Shown here piece after piece: positions 23,402-31,666 of a stretch of 36,243 bases of DNA. A program made the translations under genes and the position numbers. Source of the DNA: Streptosporangiaceae bacterium (GTDB lineage: Bacteria; Actinomycetota; Actinomycetes; Streptosporangiales; Streptosporangiaceae); contig JASHOE010000060.1 in assembly GCA_030041275.1 (NCBI GenBank), positions 1 through 36,243 of the forward strand. The letters run 5' to 3'. Position 1 is the stretch's first letter; each line of letters opens with the position of its first letter. The notes below the pieces were generated by a model that was not told where the DNA came from, did not search any database, and saw only the letters and a list, made by a program, of their open reading frames with translations.

Positions 23402-24579
23402 TGCTGCGCTGGCTCACGGCAGGGGAGTCGCACGGCCGCGCCCTGGTGGCCGTCTGCGAGGGCCTGCCGGCCGGGATCGAGGTGACCACGGCCGACGTGG
23501 CGCACGCCCTGGCGCGCCGGCGCGCGGGTTACGGCCGCGGCGCGCGGATGAAGTTCGAGCAGGACGACGTGGAGCTGACCGGCGGGGTCCGGCACGGCGT
23601 CACCCTCGGTGGCCCGGTGGCCATCCGGATCGGCAACACCGAGTGGCCGAAGTGGGAGACCGTGATGGCGCCCGACCCGGTCGATGCCGACGTGCTGGCT
23701 GAGCAGGCCCGCAACGCGCCGTTGACCCGGCCCCGCCCTGGCCACGCTGACCTGGCCGGGATGCAGAAATACGGTCACGACGATGCCCGCGCGGTGCTGG
23801 AACGGGCGAGCGCCAGGGAAACAGCGGCCCGGGTGGCGCTCGGCGAGCTCGGCCGTCGGCTGCTGAACCAGGTACTGGGAGTCCAGATCCTCAGCCACGT
23901 GGTCGCGCTCGGCCAGGTTCGCGCGCCGGACGGCGCGGTCCCCGGTCCGCAGGACCTGGCGCGCATCGACGCGGACCCGGTGCGCTGCCTGGACCCGGCC
24001 GCAAGCAGCGCCATGCAGGCTGAGGTCGACGCCGCGCATCGCGACGGCGACACGCTCGGCGGGGTGATCGAGGTGGTGGTCTACGGGCTGCCGCCAGGGC
24101 TTGGCAGCCACGTGCACGCCGACCGCCGCCTCGACGGCAGGCTGGCCGGCGCGCTCATGAGCATCCAGGCGATCAAGGGTGTCGAGGTCGGAGATGGCTT
24201 TGCCACCGCGGCGCGGCGCGGCTCGCAGGCGCATGACGAGATCGAAGGCTCGGACGCCGGCATCCGGCGCCTCACCAACCGGGCGGGCGGGATCGAGGGC
24301 GGTATGAGCACCGGCGAGCCGATCCGGCTCCGCGCCGCGATGAAGCCGATCTCGACGGTGCCGCGTGCCCTCGCCACCGTGGACGTGCGAACCGGCGAGG
24401 CCGCGAAGGCGATCAATCAGCGCAGCGACGTGACGGCGGTGCCCGCCGCCGGAGTTGTGGCCGAGGCGATGGCCGCGCTCGTCCTCGCCGACGCCGTGCT
24501 CGAGAAGTTCGGTGGCGATAGCGTCACCGAGACCGCACGCAACGCCGAGGCCTACCTGAAGGCGATGGTGATCAGGTGA
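23401..24579 (+). CDS. aroC: Chorismate synthase
   Basis: A 392-aa FMN-dependent enzyme that converts EPSP to chorismate, last step of the shikimate pathway. Motifs: [20 protein letters not shown] at the N-terminus, [48 protein letters not shown], and later [13 protein letters not shown] and [15 protein letters not shown] with the catalytic aspartate. Length and motifs are normal. ATG at 23401 gives the family start [12 protein letters not shown]; longer reading upstream goes through the repeat cluster. The stop overlaps the aroK GTG (GTGA). First gene of aroC-aroK-aroB-aroQ. It uses reduced FMN, the product line of the nearby riboflavin operon. Confidence 0.98.
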   Translation: MLRWLTAGESHGRALVAVCEGLPAGIEVTTADVAHALARRRAGYGRGARMKFEQDDVELTGGVRHGVTLGGPVAIRIGNTEWPKWETVMAPDPVDADVLAEQARNAPLTRPRPGHADLAGMQKYGHDDARAVLERASARETAARVALGELGRRLLNQVLGVQILSHVVALGQVRAPDGAVPGPQDLARIDADPVRCLDPAASSAMQAEVDAAHRDGDTLGGVIEVVVYGLPPGLGSHVHADRRLDGRLAGALMSIQAIKGVEVGDGFATAARRGSQAHDEIEGSDAGIRRLTNRAGGIEGGMSTGEPIRLRAAMKPISTVPRALATVDVRTGEAAKAINQRSDVTAVPAAGVVAEAMAALVLADAVLEKFGGDSVTETARNAEAYLKAMVIR

Positions 24580-25124
24580 CCGCGGACGGCCGAACTCCCG
24601 CGGAACCGGCCACTCCGTTCCCGCCGGTTATCCTCATTGGCCCGCCTGGCGCGGGCAAGACGACGGTCGGCTCGGCGCTGGCTGCCCGGCTGCAGGTCGC
24701 CTTCACCGACACCGACTCCGTGGTCGAGGCGGTCGCGGGCAAGCCGGTTGCCGACATCTTCATCACCGACGGTGAGCCCGAGTTCCGGCGGCTCGAGCGG
24801 GAAGCGGTCGCCACGACGCTGGACGGCCGTGATGGCGTGATCGGGCTCGGCGGCGGCGCCGTCATGGACGCCGCGACCAGGACACGACTGGCCGGCCGGC
24901 GGGTCGTGTACCTGGAAACCGGCTTCAGCGAGCTAGCCAAGCGCGTCGGTCTCGACCGCGCCAGGCCCCTTCTGATCGGAACCAATCCGCGCGCGCAGCT
25001 GAAGGCACTGCTGGCGGAGCGCCTGCCGGTGTACGACAGCCTGGCCTGGCTCACCGTGGGCACCGACGGCCGCGACCCGGACGAGATCGCTGCCGAGATC
25101 GCCGCCGTTGTGGCGAGCCAGTGA
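24576..25124 (+). CDS. aroK: Shikimate kinase
   Basis: A 182-aa P-loop kinase that phosphorylates shikimate at the 3-hydroxyl. P-loop GPPGAGKT at residues 22-29, followed by the shikimate-binding [19 protein letters not shown] and the glycine-rich [10 protein letters not shown]; the lid has [10 protein letters not shown] and [11 protein letters not shown] short N-terminal extension ([16 protein letters not shown]) precedes the core. GTG at 24576 overlaps the aroC stop by 4 nt, and the stop overlaps the aroB GTG in the same way, so the three are coupled. Confidence 0.97.
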   Translation: MTADGRTPAEPATPFPPVILIGPPGAGKTTVGSALAARLQVAFTDTDSVVEAVAGKPVADIFITDGEPEFRRLEREAVATTLDGRDGVIGLGGGAVMDAATRTRLAGRRVVYLETGFSELAKRVGLDRARPLLIGTNPRAQLKALLAERLPVYDSLAWLTVGTDGRDPDEIAAEIAAVVASQ

Positions 25125-26194
25125 CCGGGACCAGGATCGCAGTCGGCGGGGATCGACCGTACGAGGTAGTCGTTGGTAGCGGTGTGCTGCCGGAGTTGCC
25201 CGCGTTCCTCGGCGGCCAGACACGGAACGTGGTCGTCATACACGCCGAAGGCCTCGCGACCCTCGCAGCCGCCGTGTGCCGGTCGATTACCGCGGCAGGT
25301 TACACGGTGCGGTCCGAGCAGGTGCCCGACGGAGAGGCGGCCAAGGACATCGGCGTCGCGGCCGCGATGTGGTCGCGGCTTGCCGCGGCGGGTGTCGGGC
25401 GGGACGACGCCATCGTCGGCGTCGGCGGGGGAGCGGTCACCGACCTGGCCGGGTTCGTCGCCGCAACCTGGCTGCGCGGCGTCCGCGTGGTGCTGGTGCC
25501 GACCACCCTGCTCGGCATGACCGACGCTGCCATTGGCGGCAAGACCGCGATCAACACCGCTGACGGTAAAAACCTCGTCGGCGTGTTCAATCCGCCCGCG
25601 GGTGTCATCGCCGACACGAGCGTGCTGGCCAGCTTGCCATCTGCCGAGTACGTCAGCGGCCTGGCGGAGGTGATCAAGGCCGGGTTCATCGCCGACCCGG
25701 TGATCCTGGACAGGGTGGAGTCCGATCCGCGGGCTGCCGCCCGGCCGGGCGGCCAGCACGAGTATGAGCTGATTGAACGTTCGATCGCGATGAAGGCGGC
25801 TGTGGTCTCCGCCGACCTGCGCGAGGCAGGCCTGCGGGAGATGCTTAATTACGGGCACACGCTGGGGCACGCGATCGAGCGGGTGGAGCACTACTCGATC
25901 CGGCACGGCGAGGCGGTCGCCATCGGCATGTGCTTTGCCGCCGCAGTGGGCCGGCTGGCCGGGCGCCTGGACGCGGCGACGGCCGCGCGGCACGCGGTGG
26001 TGCTCGCGGCCGTCGGCCTGCCGATCCGGTACCGGCCGGGAGCGTGGCCGGAGCTGCGCGCGGCCATGGCAGTGGACAAGAAAACGCGCGCGGCCAAGCT
26101 CCGGATGGTCGTGCTGGACGGGCTGGCCAAGCCTGGGATCCTGACCGATCCGGCCGAGGACCTGCTCGAACTCGCGTTCGCGGAGGTGAGCTGA
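25121..26194 (+). CDS. aroB: 3-dehydroquinate synthase
   Basis: A 357-aa NAD+- and metal-dependent lyase that turns DAHP into 3-dehydroquinate. NAD-binding [21 protein letters not shown] lies near residue 100, substrate/NAD segment [19 protein letters not shown] near 130, and metal-ligand motifs LAEVIKAGF and [11 protein letters not shown] near 185-250; [16 protein letters not shown] closes the site. GTG at 25121 overlaps aroK. The next gene begins 3 nt after the stop. Confidence 0.97.
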   Translation: MTGTRIAVGGDRPYEVVVGSGVLPELPAFLGGQTRNVVVIHAEGLATLAAAVCRSITAAGYTVRSEQVPDGEAAKDIGVAAAMWSRLAAAGVGRDDAIVGVGGGAVTDLAGFVAATWLRGVRVVLVPTTLLGMTDAAIGGKTAINTADGKNLVGVFNPPAGVIADTSVLASLPSAEYVSGLAEVIKAGFIADPVILDRVESDPRAAARPGGQHEYELIERSIAMKAAVVSADLREAGLREMLNYGHTLGHAIERVEHYSIRHGEAVAIGMCFAAAVGRLAGRLDAATAARHAVVLAAVGLPIRYRPGAWPELRAAMAVDKKTRAAKLRMVVLDGLAKPGILTDPAEDLLELAFAEVS

Positions 26195-26197
26195 CAC

Positions 26198-26719
26198 ATG
26201 GCTGTGCAGCCCCGGGGGGACCACCAACCAGAGCCCCCCGCGCAGCCTCGGGGCGACTACCCCGCAGAGCCCCCCGCGCCGGCGACGACGGTGCTGATCC
26301 TCAACGGGCCGAACCTCGGCAGGCTTGGCTCAAGGCAGCCGGAGATCTACGGCTCAGCCACGCTGGCCGACATCGAAGCAGCATGTGCCGCGCTCGCATC
26401 CAGACTGGGTCTGTCGGTCGACGTTCGGCAGACCGACGACGAGGCGGAGCTGATCGGCTGGATCCATGAGGCAGCCGACCGGCGGCTCCCCGTCGTGCTC
26501 AACCCGGCGGCGTTCACCCACTACTCGTACGCGCTCCGAGACGCGCTGGCGATGCGCACCGCGCCGCTTGTCGAGGTGCACCTGTCGAACCCGGCGGCGC
26601 GGGAGACATTCCGGCACTTCTCTGTGGTGTCCGCGGTCGCCGACGGAACGATCGCCGGGTTTGGTCCGCAGTCTTACGAGCTGGCCATTCGCGCGGTCGC
26701 GAGGCTGCTCTGCCGGTGA
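26198..26719 (+). CDS. aroQ: Type II 3-dehydroquinate dehydratase with repetitive N-terminal extension
   Basis: A 173-aa enzyme that dehydrates 3-dehydroquinate to 3-dehydroshikimate. The core has LILNGPNLGRLG, RQPEIYGS with the catalytic tyrosine, LNPAAFTHYSYALRDAL with substrate-binding Asn, and VEVHLSNP with the catalytic histidine. About 30 residues precede the core, in two imperfect repeats QPRGDHQPEPPA and QPRGDYPAEPPA; ordinary family members start just before VLILNGPN. ATG at 26198 follows GGAGG by 11 nt; a GTG at the core (26290) would give a normal-length protein, so the extension could be non-coding. It ends the aro operon. Confidence 0.95.
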   Translation: MAVQPRGDHQPEPPAQPRGDYPAEPPAPATTVLILNGPNLGRLGSRQPEIYGSATLADIEAACAALASRLGLSVDVRQTDDEAELIGWIHEAADRRLPVVLNPAAFTHYSYALRDALAMRTAPLVEVHLSNPAARETFRHFSVVSAVADGTIAGFGPQSYELAIRAVARLLCR

Positions 26720-26723
26720 TGGC

Positions 26724-26746
26724 GCGGTCTGTGCTGGGCAGACCGC
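26724..26746 (+). terminator. Terminator hairpin of the aro operon
   Basis: GCGGTCT (26724-26730) pairs with AGACCGC (26740-26746) over a 9-nt loop, 4 nt after the aroQ stop. The next promoter element follows within 7 nt. Confidence 0.55.
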
Positions 26747-26752
26747 CGCGGT

Positions 26753-26758
26753 TACGAT
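26753..26758 (+). promoter_or_regulatory. -10 element of the LLM oxidoreductase gene
   Basis: TACGAT directly follows the aro terminator; a start about 7 nt downstream would give a leader of roughly 27 nt with the GAAGAGGGG ribosome-binding site. Confidence 0.5.
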
Positions 26759-26791
26759 GCTGCGAAACCAGCGACGAAGAGGGGCGTGTTC

Positions 26792-27832
26792 ATGCGCATC
26801 GGGATGGCTCTGAACTACGCGGGCGGCTTCCGGGAGACAGCGGACGAGCTGGCCGACTTCGAGAAGGCCGGCCTGGACATCGTGTTCGTGCCCGAAGCGT
26901 ACAGCTACGACGCCGTCAGCCAGCTCGGCTACCTCGCAGCGGTGACGGAGCGAGTGGAGCTTGCTTCGGGGATCATGCAGCTCTACTCGCGCACGCCGAC
27001 GCTGACCGCGATGACCGCCGCGGGGATCGACTACGTGTCAGGCGGTCGTTTCTCGCTTGGGATCGGGGCGTCAGGCCCGCAGGTCATCGAGGGCTGGCAC
27101 GGCGTGCCCTACGACGCGCCCGTGGGCAGGACCAGAGAGACCATCGAGATCTGCCGCACGGTCTGGCGGCGTGAGGTGCTGGCTTACGACGGGAAGTACT
27201 TCCAGATCCCGCTGCCGCCCGGGCAGGGTACCGGCTTCGGCAAGGCGCTCAAGCTCATCAATCACCCGGTCCGCGAGCGGATCCCGATCATCCTGGCTGC
27301 GCTCGGCCCGAAGAACGTCGAGCTGGCAGCCGAACTGGCCGAGGGCTGGGAGCCGATCTTCTATTACCCGGAAAAAGCGGACGAGGTGTGGGGGGCGTCA
27401 CTGCAGGCCGGCCTGGCCAAACGGGATCCGTCGTTGCCTCCGCTGCAGGTGTTCGCGCAGACAGCACTCGCGATTGGTGCCGATGTCGGCGGCCTCATCG
27501 ACCTCATCCGCCCGGTCCAGGCGCTGTACATCGGCGGGATGGGCGCCCGCGGCGCCAATTTCTACAACAACCTCGCCGTGCGGTACGGCTATGCGAAGGA
27601 AGCAGCCGCCATTCAGGACGCCTACCTGGCCGGCCGCAAGCGGGAGGCCGAGGCGCTCATTCCACAGGATCTGCTTGAGCACGTTTCGCTCATCGGCCCG
27701 AGATCGTTTGTCGCCGACCGGCTCGCGGCGATGAAGGAGTCAGGCGTCACCGTGCTGAATGTCGCGCCCTTGGGACACACGCACGCTGACCGGGTCGCGC
27801 TCATCGAGGAGATCAAGGACCTGGCGGGCTAG
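26792..27832 (+). CDS. LLM-class F420-dependent oxidoreductase
   Basis: A 346-aa luciferase-like TIM-barrel enzyme, of the group using coenzyme F420. Motifs: MRIGMALNYAGGFRETADEL, LDIVFVPEAYSYDAVSQLGY, ERVELASGIMQLYSRTPTLT, SGGRFSLGIGASGPQVIEGWHG, PIILAALGPKNVELAAELAEGW. ATG at 26792 is 7 nt after GAAGAGGGG; a GTG two codons upstream (26786) is too close. Substrate cannot be told from sequence. The gene stands between aroQ and pepQ, which are neighbours in other actinobacteria, and has its own promoter and no operon partner with overlap. Confidence 0.92.
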   Translation: MRIGMALNYAGGFRETADELADFEKAGLDIVFVPEAYSYDAVSQLGYLAAVTERVELASGIMQLYSRTPTLTAMTAAGIDYVSGGRFSLGIGASGPQVIEGWHGVPYDAPVGRTRETIEICRTVWRREVLAYDGKYFQIPLPPGQGTGFGKALKLINHPVRERIPIILAALGPKNVELAAELAEGWEPIFYYPEKADEVWGASLQAGLAKRDPSLPPLQVFAQTALAIGADVGGLIDLIRPVQALYIGGMGARGANFYNNLAVRYGYAKEAAAIQDAYLAGRKREAEALIPQDLLEHVSLIGPRSFVADRLAAMKESGVTVLNVAPLGHTHADRVALIEEIKDLAG

Positions 27833-28055
27833 CGCGAAACCGGCTCGCCGCGAGGCAGCCGCGGGACAAACCGGGGTCGTCGGCGCTGCCACGCCCGGTT
27901 CGACGCCGAGGCGGTGCTGGTCGCCAGCTCTGCCGTGGACGTGCTGCAAGCGGCAAACGGGGTGACCGCCCGGGTCCGGGCGAGCGCTGGCGCTCACCAT
28001 AGGGTTGAGTGCGGGCCTGGCACGGCGGCGCGAGGCCCGGCTGCTGTGTCTGTTT

Positions 28056-28073
28056 CCCGGCGCCGGTGCCGGG
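28056..28073 (+). other. Small hairpin in the leader of the NADH dehydrogenase gene
   Basis: The 279-nt gap after the LLM gene holds a TAGGGT -10-like hexamer (28000-28005) and, 38 nt before the start codon, CCCGGC/GCCGGG (28056-28061/28068-28073) with a 6-nt loop. It may shape the leader. No known regulator site, such as a Rex box, was found. Confidence 0.3.
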
Positions 28074-28111
28074 CACGTGACTGGCACCGCTCGATCCCGG
28101 AAGGGGGCGTG

Positions 28112-29374
28112 ATGCGACACAAAGAGCGAGCGGATGGCAGGCCGGAGGTCGTCATCATCGGCGGGGGATTCGCCGGTCTTTCCGCGCTCGACGCGCTCGG
28201 GAACCGTGACGCCCAGGTGACCGTCGTCGACCGTAACATCTACAGCACGTTCCAGCCGCTGCTCTACCAGGTCGCGACCGCCGGCCTGACGTCCGCCGAC
28301 GTCGCCTACCCGCTGTGGTCAGCCACCGGGCGGCGGGGTTCGTCGTACCGCAGGGGCGAACTCGCTGGCGTCGACCCTGGCGAGCGGATCGTGACACTCG
28401 CGGCGGGGGACAAGCTGAGCTACGACTACCTGATCATCGCGTCGGGCGTCAGCGCGGCGTTCTTCGGTGTGCCCGGCGCCGCTGAGCAAGCGCTCAGCCT
28501 GTACACCCGCCGTGACGCGATAGCGCTGCGCAACACGCTGATGGACGAGCTCGAGCGGCGCAACGAGGGATTGTCCAAGCCGGAGCTCGACATTACGGTC
28601 GTGGGCGGTGGCGCGACCGGTGTCGAGCTAGCCGGCACGCTCGCCGAGCTGCGCAATTTCGCCCTGCCCGCCGTGTACCCCAACATCGACCGGTCGATGT
28701 TCCGCGTCCGGCTCATCGAGATGGCTCCGGCGCTGCTCGCGCCCTACCACGACAGCCTGCGTCGCTACACCCGGCAGCAGCTCGTCAACCGCGGCGTCGA
28801 CGTGCTGCTCGAAACCACGATCAAAGAAGTAAGGCCGGGGTCAGTGCTGCTGGCCGATGGCAGTGAGTGTCGCAGCGACATCACCGTCTGGGCGGCAGGT
28901 GTGACTGCCCCGGCCGACGAGTGGTCGGCTGACCTGCCGCGGGGCAGGGGCGGCCGGATCGAGGTCGACGCCGATTTGCGGGTCGTCGGCCAGGACCGGG
29001 TGTTCGCGGCCGGTGACGTCTGCCTGAACCAGGCACACCCGGTGGCGCAGCTCGCCCAGCCCGCCATCCAGCAAGGACGACACGCGGGAGAGCAGGTCGC
29101 GCGCCTGATCGCCGGCCAGCCGACCAGACCATTCCGCTACCACGACAAGGGCACCATGGCCACGATCGGGCGCCGCTCCGCGGTGTGTGAGCTGCGCGGT
29201 GGCATCCGCCTGCGGGGCACGCTCGCGTGGTTCGCCTGGCTAGGCTTGCACCTGATCTACCTGCTAGGGAATCGCAACCGCGTCGTGACCCTGGTGAACC
29301 TGACGTGGCGGTACCTGACCTGGAGCCGCGGCGGCGGGGTGATCGTCGGCGACGACATCCCCGGCGGGGACTGA
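28112..29374 (+). CDS. ndh: Type II NADH dehydrogenase (NAD(P)/FAD-dependent)
   Basis: A 420-aa single-subunit, non-proton-pumping NADH:quinone oxidoreductase. FAD-binding VVIIGGGFAGLSALDAL begins at residue 13, followed by FQPLLYQVATAGL, the quinone-site-type motif of NDH-2; the second nucleotide motif is VVGGGATGVELAGTLAEL; the late FAD motif is VFAAGDVCLNQ and AQPAIQQGRHAGEQVA follows. The C-terminal amphipathic region (FAWLGLHLIYLLGNRNRVVTL ... WRYLTW) anchors it at the membrane. ATG at 28112 follows GAAGGGGG. It links NADH oxidation to menaquinone. Confidence 0.94.
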   Translation: MRHKERADGRPEVVIIGGGFAGLSALDALGNRDAQVTVVDRNIYSTFQPLLYQVATAGLTSADVAYPLWSATGRRGSSYRRGELAGVDPGERIVTLAAGDKLSYDYLIIASGVSAAFFGVPGAAEQALSLYTRRDAIALRNTLMDELERRNEGLSKPELDITVVGGGATGVELAGTLAELRNFALPAVYPNIDRSMFRVRLIEMAPALLAPYHDSLRRYTRQQLVNRGVDVLLETTIKEVRPGSVLLADGSECRSDITVWAAGVTAPADEWSADLPRGRGGRIEVDADLRVVGQDRVFAAGDVCLNQAHPVAQLAQPAIQQGRHAGEQVARLIAGQPTRPFRYHDKGTMATIGRRSAVCELRGGIRLRGTLAWFAWLGLHLIYLLGNRNRVVTLVNLTWRYLTWSRGGGVIVGDDIPGGD

Positions 29375-29407
29375 CGTCCCGGCCAGGTACGGCTAGCCGT
29401 CCCGCGG

Positions 29408-29423
29408 CGGCGCCGGTGCGCCG
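29408..29423 (+). terminator. Possible terminator after ndh
   Basis: CGGCGC (29408-29413) pairs with GCGCCG (29418-29423) over the 4-nt loop CGGT, about 34 nt after the ndh stop and just before the pepQ promoter. Confidence 0.35.
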
Positions 29424-29438
29424 GCCGGGTGCCGTCAC

Positions 29439-29451
29439 TAGAGTCGTGGGA
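29439..29451 (+). promoter_or_regulatory. -10 element of the pepQ-efp-nusB operon
   Basis: TAGAGT (29439-29444) ends 6 nt before ATG 29451, so the pepQ mRNA is probably leaderless. Confidence 0.5.
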
Positions 29452-30530
29452 TGGCTGACATCCACGCAGCACGTCGCGCGCTGGCGCAGCAGAAGGTGGC
29501 GGACCTCGGCGCGGATGCTGCCCTGATCACCAGTCTGCCCAACGTTCGCTATCTGTCCGGCCTCGTCAGCTCCAACATGGCGATGCTGCTGCCTGCGGCT
29601 GGCCCGGTCACGCTCGGCACTGACTCGCGGTACGCGGAGGCCGCCAAGCGAGACTGCGCGGATGTCGAGCTCATGGTTGAGCGGGAACTGGCGCCCGCGA
29701 TGGCGAGGCTAGCTGCTGACCACGGCTGCCAGTCGCTGGCGTTCGAGGCGCAGCAGATGACGGTTGAGCAGTACTCGGCGCTGGCTGCGCTGCCGGACGG
29801 GCCGCGTCTCGTGCCGCTCGGCCACCTGGTTGAAGAGCTACGGATGGTCAAGGACCAGACCGAACTCACGCTGCTGGCGAGGGCGTGCTCGCTGACCGAC
29901 GAGGCGTTCGCCGCGGTGCTCGGCGCGATCGAGCCTGGCCGGACGGAGCGAGAGATAGCGATCCTGCTCGAGCGGACCATGGTCGACCTCGGAGCCGACA
30001 GTCCCGCGTTCGACACGATCGTGGCCAGCGGGCCCCACGGTGCGATCCCGCATCACTCGCCCGGCGACCGCGCTCTCGAGCGCGGTGACCTCGTGGTCAT
30101 CGACTGCGGCGCCCGCTACCAGGGCTACCACGCGGACATGACCAGGACAGTGTGCCTTGGGCCACCAGAGCCGTGGCAGCGGGAAATCTACGACCTGGTC
30201 GCGGCTGCGCAGCTTGCGGGCGTCACGGCGGCCACGCCCGGCGCGGTCGTGGGCGACGTGGATGCCGCCGCACGGAACCTCATCGGGGCGGCTGGGCACG
30301 GGGGTCATTTCGGGCACGGCCTCGGGCATGGCGTCGGGCTCGAGGTGCATGAAGCGCCGATGCTGCTGCCCGGCCAGACGGGTAAACTGGCTGAACTGGT
30401 CCCGGTCACCGTGGAACCCGGAATCTACCTGCCTGGCAAGGGCGGTGTCAGGGTCGAGGACACCGTTGTGGTTCGTGCGGCGGGGCCAGTGACACTCATC
30501 ACGACTACCAGGGACCTGCTGGTGCTCTGA
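29451..30530 (+). CDS. pepQ: M24-family Xaa-Pro peptidase
   Basis: A 359-aa metallopeptidase. The N-terminal creatinase-like domain (1-125) shows [19 protein letters not shown]. The C-terminal pita-bread domain has the five dinuclear metal ligands: [20 protein letters not shown] (two Asp), [15 protein letters not shown] (His), [12 protein letters not shown] (Glu) and GVRVEDTVV (Glu). Members cleave Xaa-Pro bonds. It starts at ATG 29451 behind a -10 element and precedes efp by 43 nt, as is common in actinobacteria. Confidence 0.94.
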   Translation: MADIHAARRALAQQKVADLGADAALITSLPNVRYLSGLVSSNMAMLLPAAGPVTLGTDSRYAEAAKRDCADVELMVERELAPAMARLAADHGCQSLAFEAQQMTVEQYSALAALPDGPRLVPLGHLVEELRMVKDQTELTLLARACSLTDEAFAAVLGAIEPGRTEREIAILLERTMVDLGADSPAFDTIVASGPHGAIPHHSPGDRALERGDLVVIDCGARYQGYHADMTRTVCLGPPEPWQREIYDLVAAAQLAGVTAATPGAVVGDVDAAARNLIGAAGHGGHFGHGLGHGVGLEVHEAPMLLPGQTGKLAELVPVTVEPGIYLPGKGGVRVEDTVVVRAAGPVTLITTTRDLLVL

Positions 30531-30573
30531 CCTGAGCGCGGCGGTCCTGGACGCACCCGGGAGACACACAGAC

Positions 30574-31131
30574 GTGGCCACCACCAACGACCTGAAGAAC
30601 GGCATGACGCTCACCATCGACGGCGCGCTCTGGAACGTGGTGGAGTTTCAGCATGTCAAGCCCGGCAAGGGTGGTGCCTTCGTGCGCACCAAGCTGAAGA
30701 ACGTGCTTTCCGGCAAGGTGGTGGACAGGACATTCAACGCGGGCGTGCGAGTCGAGGTCGCCACCGTCGACAAGCGCGATATGCAGTACCTGTACCGGGA
30801 AGGCGACGACTTCGTCTTCATGGACACGACGGACTACGACCAGCCGCACATTCCTGCCTCTGTGGTTGGCAACGCCGCCGACTACCTGCTGGAAGAGCAG
30901 AACGTCACGATCGCGTTCAACGACGGCACGCCGCTGTACGTCGAACTGCCCGCCGCCGTGGAACTCACGGTCCAGCACACCGATCCGGGCCTGCAGGGTG
31001 ACCGGTCCACCGGCGGCACCAAGCCCGCGACGCTGGAGACCGGTGCGCAGATCCAGGTGCCGCTGTTCATCGCCACCGGTGCGAAGATCCGCGTGGATAC
31101 CCGCTCAGGCGAGTACCTCGGCCGGGCCTGA
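30574..31131 (+). CDS. efp: Translation elongation factor P
   Basis: A 185-aa ribosome-binding factor that rescues stalling at polyproline. The KOW-like N domain begins [16 protein letters not shown]; the P-site loop is KPGKGGAFV; the OB domains include [20 protein letters not shown] and the C-terminal [24 protein letters not shown] signature. GTG at 30574 has GGGAG upstream. The loop tip lysine is present, but the residue two after it is Gly where actinobacterial factors are usually described with Pro (PGKGP). Confidence 0.97.
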   Translation: MATTNDLKNGMTLTIDGALWNVVEFQHVKPGKGGAFVRTKLKNVLSGKVVDRTFNAGVRVEVATVDKRDMQYLYREGDDFVFMDTTDYDQPHIPASVVGNAADYLLEEQNVTIAFNDGTPLYVELPAAVELTVQHTDPGLQGDRSTGGTKPATLETGAQIQVPLFIATGAKIRVDTRSGEYLGRA

Positions 31132-31155
31132 CCGCCCGCCGCCGCGACCGCGAGG

Positions 31156-31566
31156 ATGCCAGCACGCAGCAAAGCCCGCAAACGGGCACTCGACCTGCTT
31201 TTCGAGGCCGAGGTCAGAGGCCTTCCGGTGCTGGACCTGCTGGCCGAGCGCAGCACGGCAGCCGACCCGCCAGTGTCCAGCTACGCCGCCGATCTGGTCC
31301 GGGGTGTGCACGAGCACGCCGCGCAGATCGATGAGCTGCTTGGTGCGTACTCGCAAGGCTGGGCATTGCCCCGCATGCCGGCGGTTGACCGCAACATCTT
31401 GCGGATCGGCACCTATGAGCTGCTCTGGCGCGACGAGGTGCCCGATGCGGTAGCCATCAGCGAGGCCGTTGCGCTGGCGGGCGAGCTGTCCACTGACGAC
31501 TCGCCCGGCTTCGTGAATGGCCTGCTGGGCAGGCTGCTCCAGGTCAAGCCCACGCTAGCGACCTAG
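31156..31566 (+). CDS. nusB: Transcription antitermination factor NusB
   Basis: A 136-aa helical RNA-binding protein that acts with NusA, NusG and S10 on ribosomal RNA transcription. MPARSKARKRALDLLFEAEV at the N-terminus and ILRIGTYELLWRDEVPDAVAISEAVALAGELS ... FVNGLLGRLL, given here in part, are the family signatures. ATG at 31156 gives the correct start; GAGG lies directly against it, so ribosome loading may depend on coupling from efp, 24 nt upstream. Last gene of the operon, followed by a hairpin. Confidence 0.96.
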   Translation: MPARSKARKRALDLLFEAEVRGLPVLDLLAERSTAADPPVSSYAADLVRGVHEHAAQIDELLGAYSQGWALPRMPAVDRNILRIGTYELLWRDEVPDAVAISEAVALAGELSTDDSPGFVNGLLGRLLQVKPTLAT

Positions 31567-31567
31567 G

Positions 31568-31589
31568 CGGCTGCTGTCGGTAGCAGCCG
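31568..31589 (+). terminator. Terminator hairpin after nusB
   Basis: CGGCTGCT (31568-31575) pairs with AGCAGCCG (31582-31589) over a 6-nt loop, 1 nt after the nusB stop. Confidence 0.65.
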
Positions 31590-31590
31590 G

Positions 31591-31596
31591 TACAGT
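31591..31596 (+). promoter_or_regulatory. -10 element of dinB
   Basis: TACAGT lies right behind the nusB hairpin; transcription would start near 31603, giving a leader of about 64 nt. No complete SOS box is visible. Confidence 0.4.
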
Positions 31597-31666
31597 CTGC
31601 TGCAGGGCGACGCGGGGCGAGCGTGCAAGCGCGTCGAAAGCACGGGCGGCAGGGCGGCGGGTGGTC

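Noticed and set aside
24572..26227. A 551-codon minus-strand frame opposite aroK and aroB
   Set aside because: Both plus-strand genes are unmistakable; the long antisense frame follows from GC-rich third positions.
27833..28111. Extension of the NADH dehydrogenase frame upstream to 27914
   Set aside because: The extra 66 codons are low-complexity; the ATG at 28112 has a good GAAGGGGG site and the family FAD-binding start.
31621..31666. Possible SOS (LexA) box before dinB
   Set aside because: Only one TCGAA half-site is present; the second half of the dyad is missing.
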